This document shows positions 8,766 through 18,456 of a DNA stretch of 39,135 bases, one piece after another. Source of the DNA: an uncultured Pelagibacteraceae bacterium (GTDB lineage Bacteria > Pseudomonadota > Alphaproteobacteria > Pelagibacterales > Pelagibacteraceae); the NCBI GenBank assembly GCA_902597175.1, contig CACJWN010000010.1, positions 1 to 39,135 on the forward strand. Direction: 5' to 3'. The position numbers and the translations under genes are program-made. The notes under the pieces are model-generated. The model was not told the origin of the DNA. It ran no database searches and saw only the letters and a list, made by a program, of their open reading frames with translations. Position 1 is the stretch's first letter; each line of letters starts with the position of its first letter.

Positions 8766-10819
8766 TACAATCCCTCTAATTTTGAAAAATCGATAAAATT
8801 ATCAAATGTATTACAGAACATTTTTAACAACTCTAATCGATTATTTTTAATATCTTGATTTTCATCATTTACTACCACATTTTCAAAAAAATTATCTGTA
8901 GTTTCTTTAGTATCTGAAAGCTTTATTAACAAGCTTTCATAGTCTTTATTATCATCTTTGACTGTAAAAGCTTTACGTATATCATTTATTTTTTCATGAA
9001 GTATTTTTTCTTCGTCTTTTCTAAATAATACAGCATCGGGTCTACCAGTAATGCCCTTTCCAACTTTATCTAAAATATTTGAAGCTCTTTTATACGAACT
9101 TATAGCATTAAGCCCAATTCCTTTATTTTTATATTTATTCATTAAAATTGTTTTTGTATAAAGTGCTAAGAAATTATCTCCAGCGTGAGAGCTAATTGAT
9201 GCCTCAATGATATCAGTTTTAATATTTTTCAATTTTAATACGTTTCGCATTCTTTCCTTTATAAATTCTAAAATCTCGTGTTCTGTTTTCCCGTTTATAA
9301 TTTTAACTCCTTGTTCTTGATAAAGTCTTATAGCGTAACTAATTAAATCTCTAAGTTTAAAAGATAATTTATTTTCGATAATTATTCTAAGCAATCCAAT
9401 TGCAGAACGTCTTAAAGCAAAAGGATCTTTTGAACTCGTAGGCTTTTCATCAATGACAAAAAAGCCTACTAAAGTATCTATCTTATCAACAATTGAAATA
9501 GAATAGCTAAAAGGTTTTTTGGGTATTACTGAAGTAAGACCTATTGGCAAATAATGATCACTTACTGAATTTGCCACATCTTCATCAAAACCTTGTGCTA
9601 ATGCAAAATATTTTCCCATCACACCTTGAAGTTCAGGATACTCTCCAACTAGGTCGGAACATAAATCGGATTTTGAAATGGAAGCAGCAACTTGAACTTT
9701 TTCTTTATTGATATTTAAGTCATCTGATAATAAGCCAGCCAACTGTCTTAGCCTTTGTGTTTTATCATAAATAGTCCCTAGTTTTTCGTAAAAAGTTACT
9801 GTTTTAAGATTTGCTATTTGTTTAATTAAATTTTTAGATCTATCTTTATCCCAGAAAAATTTAGCATCTGCTAGTCTAGCTTCAACAACTCTTCTATTTC
9901 CTTGGGTAATTAACTTTTTTTCATCTTTTTTATTTGCTACAACAAAAAAATAATTAGTTAATCGATCTCTACTATCAAAAATTGGAAAATATCTCTGATG
10001 TTTCTCAAGTGTTGAGATTATAATTTCTTTAGGTATCTCTAAATAATCTTTACTAAAACTCACATGTAGTAAATTTGGATTCTCAACAATATTAACGACT
10101 TCCTCTAAAAGTTTCAGATTTAGACTTTCTTTGTACTGTTTAGATTGAGAAAATGAACTTATTTTTTTAAGAATAATCTCCTCTCTTTCCTTATGATCTA
10201 CGATTATTTTGTTAATTTTTAAAAAATTTAAGTAATCCCTAGAGTCTTTTATCTTTTTAGTTTTAACACTTAAATCTTGTTCAATAATTACCTCATCTGT
10301 AGTATCGAGATGTTCAAATTTAAACGCTAATTTTTTATTGTTGAACCTTGCAAAAATTGACCTGAGAGGCCTACCCCACATCAAATTATGGTCTGACCAT
10401 TTCATTGACTTTTTCCAATTAATTGATCCTATTGCCTTTGGAATAATTTTGATTAACAAGTCTTCAACCAAAATAGATTGAGATTGTATTTTAACAAAGT
10501 AAAATTTTCCTTTATCAGTATTTTTTTCAATTAAGTCTTTCTCATTTACATTTTTTGCTCTTATGAAACCTTGTAATACTTGATCAGGAGAACCTACTTT
10601 GGGTCCTTTGATTTCTTTAGCCTCTATTTTAATTTTTTCAGTAAGATCTTTTATAAATATTGTTAGTCTTGTGGGTGAAGAGTAAACTGATAATCTCTTA
10701 TAATTTATATTGTCCTCCTTAAAAGAATTTTCAATATATTGTTTTATTTGAGACCTTGCTGCTATTTGTAATTGTGGTGGAATTTCCTCGCTATATAATT
10801 CCAATAAAAGTTCTGCCAT
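8765..10819 (-). CDS. glyS: Glycyl-tRNA synthetase, beta subunit
   Basis: Beta chain of the bacterial alpha2beta2 glycyl-tRNA synthetase, needed for tRNA recognition; 684 residues, typical. It begins MAELLLELYSEEIPP, the standard N-terminus. It carries MKWSDHNLMWGRPLRSI near residues 139-155 and TSSKDPFALRRSAIGLLRI in the middle, both characteristic of GlyS. The C-terminal part is the anticodon-binding-like region. It starts 3 bp after glyQ and overlaps ppdK by one base. Confidence 0.96.
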   Translation of the reverse strand: MAELLLELYSEEIPPQLQIAARSQIKQYIENSFKEDNINYKRLSVYSSPTRLTIFIKDLTEKIKIEAKEIKGPKVGSPDQVLQGFIRAKNVNEKDLIEKNTDKGKFYFVKIQSQSILVEDLLIKIIPKAIGSINWKKSMKWSDHNLMWGRPLRSIFARFNNKKLAFKFEHLDTTDEVIIEQDLSVKTKKIKDSRDYLNFLKINKIIVDHKEREEIILKKISSFSQSKQYKESLNLKLLEEVVNIVENPNLLHVSFSKDYLEIPKEIIISTLEKHQRYFPIFDSRDRLTNYFFVVANKKDEKKLITQGNRRVVEARLADAKFFWDKDRSKNLIKQIANLKTVTFYEKLGTIYDKTQRLRQLAGLLSDDLNINKEKVQVAASISKSDLCSDLVGEYPELQGVMGKYFALAQGFDEDVANSVSDHYLPIGLTSVIPKKPFSYSISIVDKIDTLVGFFVIDEKPTSSKDPFALRRSAIGLLRIIIENKLSFKLRDLISYAIRLYQEQGVKIINGKTEHEILEFIKERMRNVLKLKNIKTDIIEASISSHAGDNFLALYTKTILMNKYKNKGIGLNAISSYKRASNILDKVGKGITGRPDAVLFRKDEEKILHEKINDIRKAFTVKDDNKDYESLLIKLSDTKETTDNFFENVVVNDENQDIKNNRLELLKMFCNTFDNFIDFSKLEGL

Positions 10820-10822
10820 AAT

Positions 10823-11719
10823 TTAACTTTGTGAACTTAACCATAAAGCACCGCAACCTTTTGCGAGCTCCCTAATTCTTGTAATATAGCCAGTTCTTTC
10901 CGCAACACCAACAACACCACGCGCGTCTAATAAATTAAAAATATGACTTGCTTTAAGACATTGATCATAGGCTGGCAATGAGAGTTTTTTTTCGAGTAAA
11001 GATTTACATTCTTTTTCTGTATTGTCAAAACTTTTTAATAAAGTATCAGTATCCGCAAACTCGAAGTTATAAGCAGAAAATTCTTTTTCGGATTGAAAAA
11101 AAACATCTTTATATTTCACACCATCATTATTCCAATCAAGTTCAAAAACATTATTTTTCCTTTGAACAAACATACATAGTCTCTCTAAACCGTAGGTAAT
11201 TTCAACTGGAACAGGTTTACACTCTATGCCTGTCATTTGTTGAAAGTAAGTAAATTGAGTAATCTCCATTCCGTCACACCAAACTTCCCATCCCAATCCT
11301 GCTGCTCCTAAAGTTGGACTTTCCCAATCATCTTCAATAAAACGGATGTCATGATTTTTTACATCAATACCTATAGCCGCTAAGCTTTTTAAATAAAGTT
11401 GTTTAATATTTTTTGGTGATGGTTTTATAATTACTTGATATTGATAATAGTGTTGTAATCGATTTGGATTTTCACCGTACCTGCCATCTGTTGGTCTTCT
11501 TGAAGGCTGTACATACGCAGCTTTCCAAGGTTTAGGGCCAAGCGATCTTAAAGTTGTCGCTGGATGAAATGTTCCTGCCCCAACTTCTATGTCATAGGGT
11601 TGTAAAATAACACATCCATATTTACCCCAAAATTTTTGGAGACTCATAGTTAAGTCTTGAAAAGACAAAAAATTTAATTTGTCAAATTTTTTTTTTTTTA
11701 CTTTTTTTTTTGCTGGCAT
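10823..11719 (-). CDS. glyQ: Glycyl-tRNA synthetase, alpha subunit
   Basis: Catalytic class II chain that makes glycyl-adenylate and pairs with GlyS. 298 residues. Family blocks are clear: [53 protein letters not shown] and [19 protein letters not shown]. The first 12 residues ([12 protein letters not shown]) are an unusual lysine-rich tail encoded by runs of 10 and 13 A's. A later Met at about residue 25 lies inside the family core, so the upstream ATG is preferred. Its ATG lies directly after the sppA-like stop of... the same strand neighbour order is sppA-like, then glyQ, with no spacer. Confidence 0.96.
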   Translation of the reverse strand: MPAKKKVKKKKFDKLNFLSFQDLTMSLQKFWGKYGCVILQPYDIEVGAGTFHPATTLRSLGPKPWKAAYVQPSRRPTDGRYGENPNRLQHYYQYQVIIKPSPKNIKQLYLKSLAAIGIDVKNHDIRFIEDDWESPTLGAAGLGWEVWCDGMEITQFTYFQQMTGIECKPVPVEITYGLERLCMFVQRKNNVFELDWNNDGVKYKDVFFQSEKEFSAYNFEFADTDTLLKSFDNTEKECKSLLEKKLSLPAYDQCLKASHIFNLLDARGVVGVAERTGYITRIRELAKGCGALWLSSQS

Positions 11720-12532
11720 TTATAAACCAAATTTTTGCCACATCGACTTTTCTTCAATTATGTTTGCAATTTTTTCAACTGGATCTTGAGCAGACGAAGA
11801 TAATTTCTTTGCTAAAAAACCTTTTGGTTTTTCAAAAGTTTTAATAACAACCTTATCGCCAAATTTTTCTTTTAAAATTTGATCTGCATTGCCTAAGCCA
11901 TCAACTAATCCAAGTTTGAGCGAGGCTTTTCCTGTCCAAAATTCTCCAGTAAAAATATTATTTTTTTCGGGATCTTTTAGCTTCGATCCTCTGCTTTTTT
12001 CTACGACTTTTATAAAATCCTCATGTAGCTCTAATTGAATATTCTTTAACCTTTTTATATCCTCTTCTTTTTCCTCTTTAAAAGGGTCAAGAGTGCTTTT
12101 GTTTTTTCCAGCAGTATAAACTCTTCTTTCAACTCCAATCTTTTGAATTAACTCTTTGAAACCAAAAGAAGCTGATATTACTCCTATGGAGCCTATTATT
12201 GAGCTAGAGTTTGCATATATTTCATCGCCGGCACAAGCAATAAAATATCCTCCCGAAGCAGCGACATCTTCTGCAAAAACAATTACTTTAGTTTTATTTT
12301 TTTCTGCAAGTTGTCTTATATAACTATAAATTAAGTGTGATTGAACTGGTGATCCTCCTGGTGAATTAATGGAAATAGCCACATGAGATATTTTTTTTAC
12401 TGAAAACGCTTTCTTTAAAATATCTCTTTGATTAGCTAACTCCATGCCTTGTTTGAATCTGCCGCCTGAGCCAATTATCCCAGTTAGTCTGACATGCGGT
12501 ACAACTTTTTTTTTCTTAAAAAATGAAAACAT
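11720..12532 (-). CDS. sppA: S49-family serine peptidase (SppA/SohB-like), short form
   Basis: Serine-lysine peptidase of the signal peptide peptidase family. 270 residues, about the short bacterial form. NSPGGSPVQS (residues 56-65) is the oxyanion/substrate region. Ser93 in DVAASGGYFIA is the expected nucleophile, and Lys145 in AGKNKSTLDPF the general base; the 52-residue spacing equals that of Bacillus subtilis SppA (Ser147/Lys199). There is no clear membrane anchor: the N-terminus MFSFFKKKKV is basic and too short to span, so the enzyme may be peripheral or cytosolic. It is the first gene of the sppA-glyQ-glyS-ppdK run and is divergent from ispB. Confidence 0.88.
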   Translation of the reverse strand: MFSFFKKKKVVPHVRLTGIIGSGGRFKQGMELANQRDILKKAFSVKKISHVAISINSPGGSPVQSHLIYSYIRQLAEKNKTKVIVFAEDVAASGGYFIACAGDEIYANSSSIIGSIGVISASFGFKELIQKIGVERRVYTAGKNKSTLDPFKEEKEEDIKRLKNIQLELHEDFIKVVEKSRGSKLKDPEKNNIFTGEFWTGKASLKLGLVDGLGNADQILKEKFGDKVVIKTFEKPKGFLAKKLSSSAQDPVEKIANIIEEKSMWQKFGL

Positions 12533-12678
12533 ATATTTACGAAGATTATTTAAACTTATAACAGCAAAAAATTAAATTTTAATTAATAATTACGCTACTT
12601 GTAGTTGAATTATAGGTGCGTCACCACGTTTCCAATTAAAAATTTATAATTAGCTAAAAACAAATATAAATATTAACA
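12533..12678. promoter_or_regulatory. Divergent intergenic region, sppA / ispB
   Basis: This is one of the longer gene-free stretches (146 bp). It holds a perfect TATAAT at 12645-12650 on the plus strand, 28 bp before the ispB ATG, without a good -35. A small GC-richer inverted repeat, GGTG-CGT-CACC (12615-12625), lies about 20 bp upstream of that box, where an operator might sit. I see no RNA gene or peptide frame here. The regulatory reading is inference. Confidence 0.4.
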
Positions 12679-13692
12679 ATGGGATCAGTAATACCACTTA
12701 AAAAATCAGCGAGTTCAGCTTACTTAGAATTGAAAAATCTTCTAAGTGAAAAACTTCAGAATGTAGAGACCCTTATACTGCAAAAGCTAAAAAGTGATGT
12801 AAATCTTATTGAAAAAATGAGTAATCACCATCTTAGTTCAGGTGGAAAAAGATTAAGAGCTTTATTAACGCTAGGATCTGCAAAATTAACAGGATACAAA
12901 GAAAACGGTAGAGATGTAAATTTAGCGGCTTGCGTAGAACTAATTCATTCTGCAACATTATTGCATGATGATGTGATTGATGAAAGTAAATTAAGAAGAG
13001 GATCACAAACAACAAATTCTATTTGGGGGAATCAATCTTCAATTTTAGTTGGTGATTATTTATTAAGTAGGTGTTTCGAAATGATGGTAGAGGACGGTGA
13101 TTTAGAAATTTTAAAATTGTTATCTTCTACATCTGCAAAGATTGCCCAAGGTGAGGTTATGCAACTTCAGCACAAAGGAGAGGCTGATTTATTAGAAGAA
13201 ACATATCTAGATATAATTAATTTAAAAACCGCCTCACTTTTCTCAGCTGCTACTAAAACAGGCGCATGTTTATCTCAAAGCAATGAAAAAGAAAAAAAAG
13301 CATTAGAGTCATATGGAAAAAATTTAGGTTTAGCATTTCAAATTGCGGATGACGCTCTTGATTATTATGCAAAAGAAAAATTATTTGGGAAAGAAATCGG
13401 TAAAGATTTTTTTGAGGGAAAGGTAACACTGCCCTTAATTTCAATATTTCAGAAAGGCAATGATAAAGAAAAAAAATTTTTGGATGAAATAATGAAAAAA
13501 GAAAACCGAACTGATGAAGATTTTGATGAAACTCTCTCATTAATTAATAAATATAAAGCAGTTGAGGCTACATTTAAAAAAGCAGAATATTTTGTTAATG
13601 TTTCTTTTGATGCCTTGGCTATTTTTCCTGAAACTGTAGATAAACGAATTTTACAAAACTTAACAAGTTTTAGTCTTAACAGATCCTTTTAA
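12679..13692 (+). CDS. ispB: Long-chain polyprenyl diphosphate synthase (quinone side chain)
   Basis: Trans-prenyltransferase that extends FPP/GGPP with IPP to the octa- to decaprenyl diphosphate used for ubiquinone. 337 residues. GGKRLR at residues 55-60 binds IPP. The first aspartate motif is LLHDDVIDESKLRRG (Asp97, Asp98, Asp101) and the second IADDALDYY. The short DDxxD spacing and the absence of bulky residues just before it fit a long-chain synthase rather than IspA, which is encoded separately at 17354-18232. The final TTAA at 13689-13692 also supplies the stop of convergent pdxH. Confidence 0.9.
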   Translation: MGSVIPLKKSASSAYLELKNLLSEKLQNVETLILQKLKSDVNLIEKMSNHHLSSGGKRLRALLTLGSAKLTGYKENGRDVNLAACVELIHSATLLHDDVIDESKLRRGSQTTNSIWGNQSSILVGDYLLSRCFEMMVEDGDLEILKLLSSTSAKIAQGEVMQLQHKGEADLLEETYLDIINLKTASLFSAATKTGACLSQSNEKEKKALESYGKNLGLAFQIADDALDYYAKEKLFGKEIGKDFFEGKVTLPLISIFQKGNDKEKKFLDEIMKKENRTDEDFDETLSLINKYKAVEATFKKAEYFVNVSFDALAIFPETVDKRILQNLTSFSLNRSF

Positions 13693-14321
13693 GGATAAAG
13701 CAGTTCTTTTTCCCAACCTCCATTTTTTTTTTTATAATTTAATCTTTCGTGTATTCTACCTTCGCCATCTAACCAAAATTCTATTTCTTTAGGCAATAAT
13801 CTCCATCCTGACCAGTGCGGCGGTCTAGGAACTTTTTTTTGATCGGGAAATTTTTTTTCAAATTCTTTAATTTTTTCTGTAAATGTTTCTCTTTTGTTTA
13901 AAATTTCTGATTGGGATGATGCCCACGCGCCAATTCTATTTTTATACGGGCGAGAATTATAATAATCATCTGCCTCTTTAACTGAAACTTCTTCTACTTT
14001 ACCAATTACCCTTACTTGGCGTCTTAAGCTTTTCCAGTGAAAGCACATTGAGGCTTTTTTATTTTCTTTAAGCTCATTTCCTTTTTTACTATTAAAATTA
14101 GTATAAAAAACGAATCCTTTTTCGCTCAAACCCTTAAGGAGAACCATCCTAACATTAGGCTGATTATCTTTATTTGAAGTAGCAACCGCTACTGCATTAG
14201 GGTCATTAACTTCACTTTCTTCAGCTTTTGAAAACCATTTTTTAAATAATTCAATGGGATTATCTAAATCTTCAAAGATAATATCTAAACCTAGTGTATT
14301 TTTGCCATTTTTTTGATTCAT
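13689..14321 (-). CDS. pdxH: Pyridoxamine/pyridoxine 5'-phosphate oxidase
   Basis: FMN enzyme oxidising PNP or PMP to pyridoxal 5'-phosphate, the last step of vitamin B6 synthesis or salvage. 210 residues, the usual length. Visible blocks: DPNAVAVATSNKDNQPNVRMVLLKG, the FMN-binding FVFYTNFNSKKGNEL, and WKSLRRQVRVIGKVEEVS. The C-terminal RPPHWSGWRLLPKEIEFW and the terminal GRIHERLNY diagnose this family. It overlaps ispB by 4 bp tail-to-tail and is divergent from aroC across 34 bp. Confidence 0.96.
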   Translation of the reverse strand: MNQKNGKNTLGLDIIFEDLDNPIELFKKWFSKAEESEVNDPNAVAVATSNKDNQPNVRMVLLKGLSEKGFVFYTNFNSKKGNELKENKKASMCFHWKSLRRQVRVIGKVEEVSVKEADDYYNSRPYKNRIGAWASSQSEILNKRETFTEKIKEFEKKFPDQKKVPRPPHWSGWRLLPKEIEFWLDGEGRIHERLNYKKKNGGWEKELLYP

Positions 14322-14355
14322 AATTTGTTTAAAATAATTTATACATTATTTATTT

Positions 14356-15438
14356 ATGTCTTTTAATACTTTTGGGAAAATTTTTAGGTTTACTACTTGG
14401 GGAGAGTCACATGGGCCAGCTATTGGGTGTGTAATTGATGGATGCCCACCAAATATCACTATATCTGAGAAGGATATTCAGAAAGATATGGACATGAGAA
14501 GACCTGGACAATCAAAGTTTACAACACAAAGAAAAGAGTCTGATAAAGCTATAATTTTATCTGGTGTTTTCGAAGGTAAAACTACCGGGACGCCTATCTC
14601 AATAATAATACATAATGAAGATAAAAGATCTAGAGATTATGAAACAATTAAAAATAAATTTAGACCTGGACATGCTGATTATACGTATTTTAAAAAATAT
14701 GGTATAAGGGATTATAGAGGAGGCGGAAGACAGTCTGCTAGAGAAACCGCATGCAGAGTTGCTGCTGGAGCAGTAGCAAAATTAGTATTAAAAAAATTAA
14801 TTGGTAGTAAGTTTAATGTTGTTGGAGCAGTAACACAACTAGGTTTGATGTCTTGTGATAAATCTAATTGGAAAGATAGTGAAATAAGAAAAAACCCTTT
14901 TTTCTGTCCTGATAAAAAGTCTGTAAAACTTTGGGAAAAATATCTTCTCGCTGTCAGGAAAGCAGGATCTTCATGTGGTGCAATAATTGAGTTGAGGGCG
15001 TCTGGTATTCCAGTTGGCCTTGGGGCTCCTATTTATTCAAAACTAGATACTGATATAGCCGCTGCATTAATGAGTATCAACGCAGTTAAAGGTGTCAATA
15101 TTGGAGCTGGAATGAATGCAGCTTTTTTAAGTGGTGAAGAAAACTCGGATGAGATGAGCAAAGGATCTGGAAGGGTGAAATTTAAAACTAATCAAGCTGG
15201 AGGAATTTTAGGTGGAATTTCATCTGGTCAAAACATTGTGGCTTCTTTCGCGGTGAAACCTACTTCCTCAATTTTAACTAGTCGAAATACGATAGATAAA
15301 AAAGGTAAAAATACAAAAATTTCTGTCAAGGGGAGACATGATCCGTGCGTTGGTATTAGAGCAGTGCCAATTGGTGAAGCGATGATTAATTGCGTGCTAT
15401 TAGATCACTATCTTTTAAATAGAGCACAATGTAGTTAA
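14356..15438 (+). CDS. aroC: Chorismate synthase
   Basis: Converts EPSP to chorismate, the last common step to aromatic amino acids and folate, with reduced FMN. 360 residues, full length. Signature blocks: [20 protein letters not shown] at residues 13-32, [16 protein letters not shown], and [34 protein letters not shown] and [18 protein letters not shown] follow near the C-terminus. It is a single gene with no plus-strand partner; its stop shares TTAA at 15435-15438 with dxs. A T-rich stretch after the stop may aid release, but I see no strong hairpin. Confidence 0.98.
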   Translation: MSFNTFGKIFRFTTWGESHGPAIGCVIDGCPPNITISEKDIQKDMDMRRPGQSKFTTQRKESDKAIILSGVFEGKTTGTPISIIIHNEDKRSRDYETIKNKFRPGHADYTYFKKYGIRDYRGGGRQSARETACRVAAGAVAKLVLKKLIGSKFNVVGAVTQLGLMSCDKSNWKDSEIRKNPFFCPDKKSVKLWEKYLLAVRKAGSSCGAIIELRASGIPVGLGAPIYSKLDTDIAAALMSINAVKGVNIGAGMNAAFLSGEENSDEMSKGSGRVKFKTNQAGGILGGISSGQNIVASFAVKPTSSILTSRNTIDKKGKNTKISVKGRHDPCVGIRAVPIGEAMINCVLLDHYLLNRAQCS

Positions 15439-17354
15439 TTAGAAATCTTATTTTTATTTTTAGCTAAAATTATTTTTGAATTTAATGTTTCTTCTACCTT
15501 AGTTGTTATAGACAAACTATCTAAACCTGCTAATTCATACATTTTTTCTGGAGTGTCTTGGTCTATAAAGATATCTGGCAAAATCATAGATCTAAACTTT
15601 AATCCAGTATCAAAAACACCTCTATCTGACAATAATTGCATTACATGAGATCCGAAACCTCCTATAGAACCTTCCTCTATTGTTATTAGCACTTCGTGAT
15701 TAGTTGCTACCTCCATAATTAATTTTTCGTCTAACGGCTTAGCAAATCTAGCATCTATAATTGTACAATTGACTCCCTTTACTTTAAGTTTTTCTGAAGC
15801 TTTTTTACATTCCTTTAACCTTGTTCCAAAGTTCAATAAGGCTACTTTTTTCCCTTCCTGAATAATTTTTGCTTTTCCAATTTCCAAAACTTCTTTTATT
15901 GATGGTAATTGAATACCTAAACCATTTCCTCTCGGATATCTGAAAGCAGATGGTCTGTCATTTATTTCCACTGAGGTATTAATCATTTTTACAAGCTCTG
16001 CTTCATCGCTTGCAGCCATAACAACAAAATTGGGCAAAGTAGATAAATAAGTTATATCAAAAGATCCTGCATGAGTTGGTCCATCTGCTCCAACTAATCC
16101 TGCTCTATCAATTGCAAATCTTACAGGAAGTGATTGCAATGCAACATCATGTACTACTTGATCATAAGCCCTTTGAAGAAAAGTAGAATAAATAGCTGCA
16201 TAAGGCTTATATCCCTCAGTTGCTAATCCTGCAGCAAATGTTACAGCATGTTGTTCAGCTATACCAACATCAAAGGTTCGATCAGGAAATTTTTTTCCAA
16301 AAAGGTTTAATCCAGTACCAGATGGCATTGCTCCTGTAATTCCAATTATTTTAGTATCTTGCTCAGCATGCTTAATCAAAGTTTCTGCGAAAACTTTTGT
16401 GTATGACGGAGTATTAGATCTTGATTTAGTTTGTTCACCAGTTGAAACATTAAATTTAGAAACTCCATGATATTTATCACCAGAATCTTCAGCTGGTTTA
16501 TAGCCTTTTCCTTTTTCTGTTCTTACATGTATTAATACAGGACCTTGATGATTAGAGTTTTTCACATTCTCAAATATTCGAACCAGACTTTCAACATCAT
16601 GTCCGTCAATAGGTCCAACATAATAAAATCCTAATTCACTAAATAGAGTACCTCCAGTCACTATATTTCTTAATAAATCCTCAGCTTTACCTGCTTTTTG
16701 GCTAAACCTTTTCGAAAAAGCCGATATAACCATTTTTACCGTCTCTCTAAAATTAAAATATAATTTCCCTGAAAGAAGATTAGCTAAATACTTACTCATT
16801 GCGCCAACTGGTCTTGCAATCGACATATCATTATCATTTAACACAACAATTAAATTTGACTTTAAAGCACCTGCATTATTCATAGCTTCATAGGCCATTC
16901 CAGCGCTCATTGCTCCATCACCAATTACTGCAATAACATTATTATTATTATTAGACAATTTCTTTGCTACTGCAATTCCAAGAGTTGAAGAAATAGATGT
17001 TGAGCTATGAGCTGCACCAAACGGATCGTATTCACTTTCGGTCCTTTTTGTAAATCCTGACAAACCTCCGCCTTTTCTTAAAGTCTTAATCCTATCCCTT
17101 CTTCCAGTAATAATTTTATGAGGGTAGCATTGGTGACTAACGTCCCAAACTAATTTATCTTTTGGAGTATCAAAAACATAATGTAAAGCAACTGTAAGTT
17201 CTACGACACCTAAACCAGCTCCAAGATGACCACCGGTTTCTGAAACAACTTCAATTAATTCATCTCTAAGCTCGTCAGAAATTTGTTTTAAATTTTCTTT
17301 TTTAAACTTCCTTAAATCATGAGGAAAATCAATTTGTTTGATAAGTCTAACCAT
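15435..17354 (-). CDS. dxs: 1-deoxy-D-xylulose-5-phosphate synthase
   Basis: Thiamine-diphosphate enzyme joining pyruvate and glyceraldehyde 3-phosphate, the entry step of the MEP isoprenoid pathway (DXP also feeds thiamine and B6). 639 residues. [20 protein letters not shown] and [10 protein letters not shown] lie in the N-terminal domain. The ThDP motif is [18 protein letters not shown] (from residue 145) with [11 protein letters not shown]. The second domain holds [14 protein letters not shown] and [15 protein letters not shown] run of five Asn (135-139), from ATT/AAT triplet repeats, sits in a loop before the ThDP motif. The start overlaps the ispA stop by one base, so dxs is translationally linked to ispA. 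Confidence 0.98.
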   Translation of the reverse strand: MVRLIKQIDFPHDLRKFKKENLKQISDELRDELIEVVSETGGHLGAGLGVVELTVALHYVFDTPKDKLVWDVSHQCYPHKIITGRRDRIKTLRKGGGLSGFTKRTESEYDPFGAAHSSTSISSTLGIAVAKKLSNNNNNVIAVIGDGAMSAGMAYEAMNNAGALKSNLIVVLNDNDMSIARPVGAMSKYLANLLSGKLYFNFRETVKMVISAFSKRFSQKAGKAEDLLRNIVTGGTLFSELGFYYVGPIDGHDVESLVRIFENVKNSNHQGPVLIHVRTEKGKGYKPAEDSGDKYHGVSKFNVSTGEQTKSRSNTPSYTKVFAETLIKHAEQDTKIIGITGAMPSGTGLNLFGKKFPDRTFDVGIAEQHAVTFAAGLATEGYKPYAAIYSTFLQRAYDQVVHDVALQSLPVRFAIDRAGLVGADGPTHAGSFDITYLSTLPNFVVMAASDEAELVKMINTSVEINDRPSAFRYPRGNGLGIQLPSIKEVLEIGKAKIIQEGKKVALLNFGTRLKECKKASEKLKVKGVNCTIIDARFAKPLDEKLIMEVATNHEVLITIEEGSIGGFGSHVMQLLSDRGVFDTGLKFRSMILPDIFIDQDTPEKMYELAGLDSLSITTKVEETLNSKIILAKNKNKISN

Positions 17355-18232
17355 TAAAAATTTCTTTCTTTAATAAAATTTATTGTCTCTATTAAATTAC
17401 TGCTATTTTTTCCATGTTTTTTTAACTTAAGCAATATTTTTTTCTTTAAGTTTTCTGCATACTTGTGTGCTTTTTTACTACCTAGTAGATTAATTAAAGT
17501 CGATTTTCCTTTTTTGTTGTCTTTTTTAATTGGTTTTCCTAATAATTTTTTTGAACCCTTCAAGTCTAAAAAATCATCAGCTAGTTGAAACAAAAAACCT
17601 ATTTCTTCACCAAGTTTTCCTAAAAGTTCTCTTTCTCCTCTATTTCTATTTGCAATTATGGCAACTGATTGAATACAAAAATTAAATAACTTGCCGGTTT
17701 TTTTCTTCTGCATATCAATAATTTGACTAAGTTTTTTTCTTTTGTTTTCAAATTTTAAATCTAATTCCTGTCCTCCAGCTATTCCTGTGTGGCCAGAACA
17801 GTAAGATAATAAGTTTATTATTTCATTTTTTTGTTTTGGGGATAAAAAATTTTTTTTATTAGAAATTATTTCAAAAGCCAATGTTAATAGAGAATTACCA
17901 GCCAATACTGCTGTGGCTTCACCAAATTTTTTATGTGTAGATGGTTTTCCTCTTCTTGTTAGGTCGTTATCCATACATGGTAGGTCATCGTGTATAAGAG
18001 AGTAAGAGTGAATACATTCAACTGCAGCACAAACACTTAAAAGCTTTTTCTGGTCTACTTTTAACATTTTGCCAGTATCAAAAATAATTGTAGATCTAAT
18101 TTTTTTACCACCAGATATAACTCCATACTTCATTGGTGCAATTAGCAAAGATTTTTTTTGCTTTTTCAGATACTTAAGTAAAAATTTATCAATTTTTTTT
18201 GCGTTTTTTTTTAGTTTTGACTTAATGGTCAT
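17354..18232 (-). CDS. ispA: Farnesyl/geranylgeranyl diphosphate synthase
   Basis: Short-chain prenyltransferase condensing IPP with DMAPP/GPP to FPP or GGPP. 292 residues. The first motif [18 protein letters not shown] (from residue 78) has the six-residue DDxxxxD form usual in bacterial IspA; the second is [18 protein letters not shown] at 41-46 binds IPP. The protein is very rich in Lys at both ends. It lies between xseB (4-bp ATGA overlap) and dxs (1-bp overlap), the common xseB-ispA-dxs operon. Exact chain length cannot be settled from sequence. Confidence 0.93.
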   Translation of the reverse strand: MTIKSKLKKNAKKIDKFLLKYLKKQKKSLLIAPMKYGVISGGKKIRSTIIFDTGKMLKVDQKKLLSVCAAVECIHSYSLIHDDLPCMDNDLTRRGKPSTHKKFGEATAVLAGNSLLTLAFEIISNKKNFLSPKQKNEIINLLSYCSGHTGIAGGQELDLKFENKRKKLSQIIDMQKKKTGKLFNFCIQSVAIIANRNRGERELLGKLGEEIGFLFQLADDFLDLKGSKKLLGKPIKKDNKKGKSTLINLLGSKKAHKYAENLKKKILLKLKKHGKNSSNLIETINFIKERNF

Positions 18233-18435
18233 CTGGGGCCTAAAATTTTTTTTGATTTTATCTTAAAAAGACTTTCTACATGTTTATTCAAGTTTATTAA
18301 TCTTTTGTACATTTCCTCAGTCTTATTTAAGTCAAAATCTTCATTTTCAAGTTTTGTTAGTATTTGATTGATTTCGTCTCTAGCCTCTTTTAAGGATTTA
18401 CTTTTAATTCCAGCTGGAATATTTTCAATTTTCAT
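18229..18435 (-). CDS. xseB: Exodeoxyribonuclease VII small subunit
   Basis: Small helical subunit of ExoVII, which degrades single-stranded DNA together with XseA. 68 residues; the core SLKEARDEINQILTKLENEDFDLNKTEEMYKRL resembles the XseB helical hairpin (usually ...L..LE.GE..LE.....Y..G). The operon position directly before ispA-dxs is the usual one and strengthens a call that would be weak on such a short protein alone. xseA is not in the window. The start codon lies only 21 bp from that of divergent tsaC. Confidence 0.85.
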   Translation of the reverse strand: MKIENIPAGIKSKSLKEARDEINQILTKLENEDFDLNKTEEMYKRLINLNKHVESLFKIKSKKILGPR

Positions 18436-18456
18436 AAATTAAATAATAATTACATT

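Noticed and set aside
16915-16960. Triplet repeat (ATT/AAT) inside dxs as a possible microsatellite switch
   Set aside because: Being a triplet repeat, length change keeps the frame and only alters a short Asn run in a loop, so it cannot act as an on/off switch.
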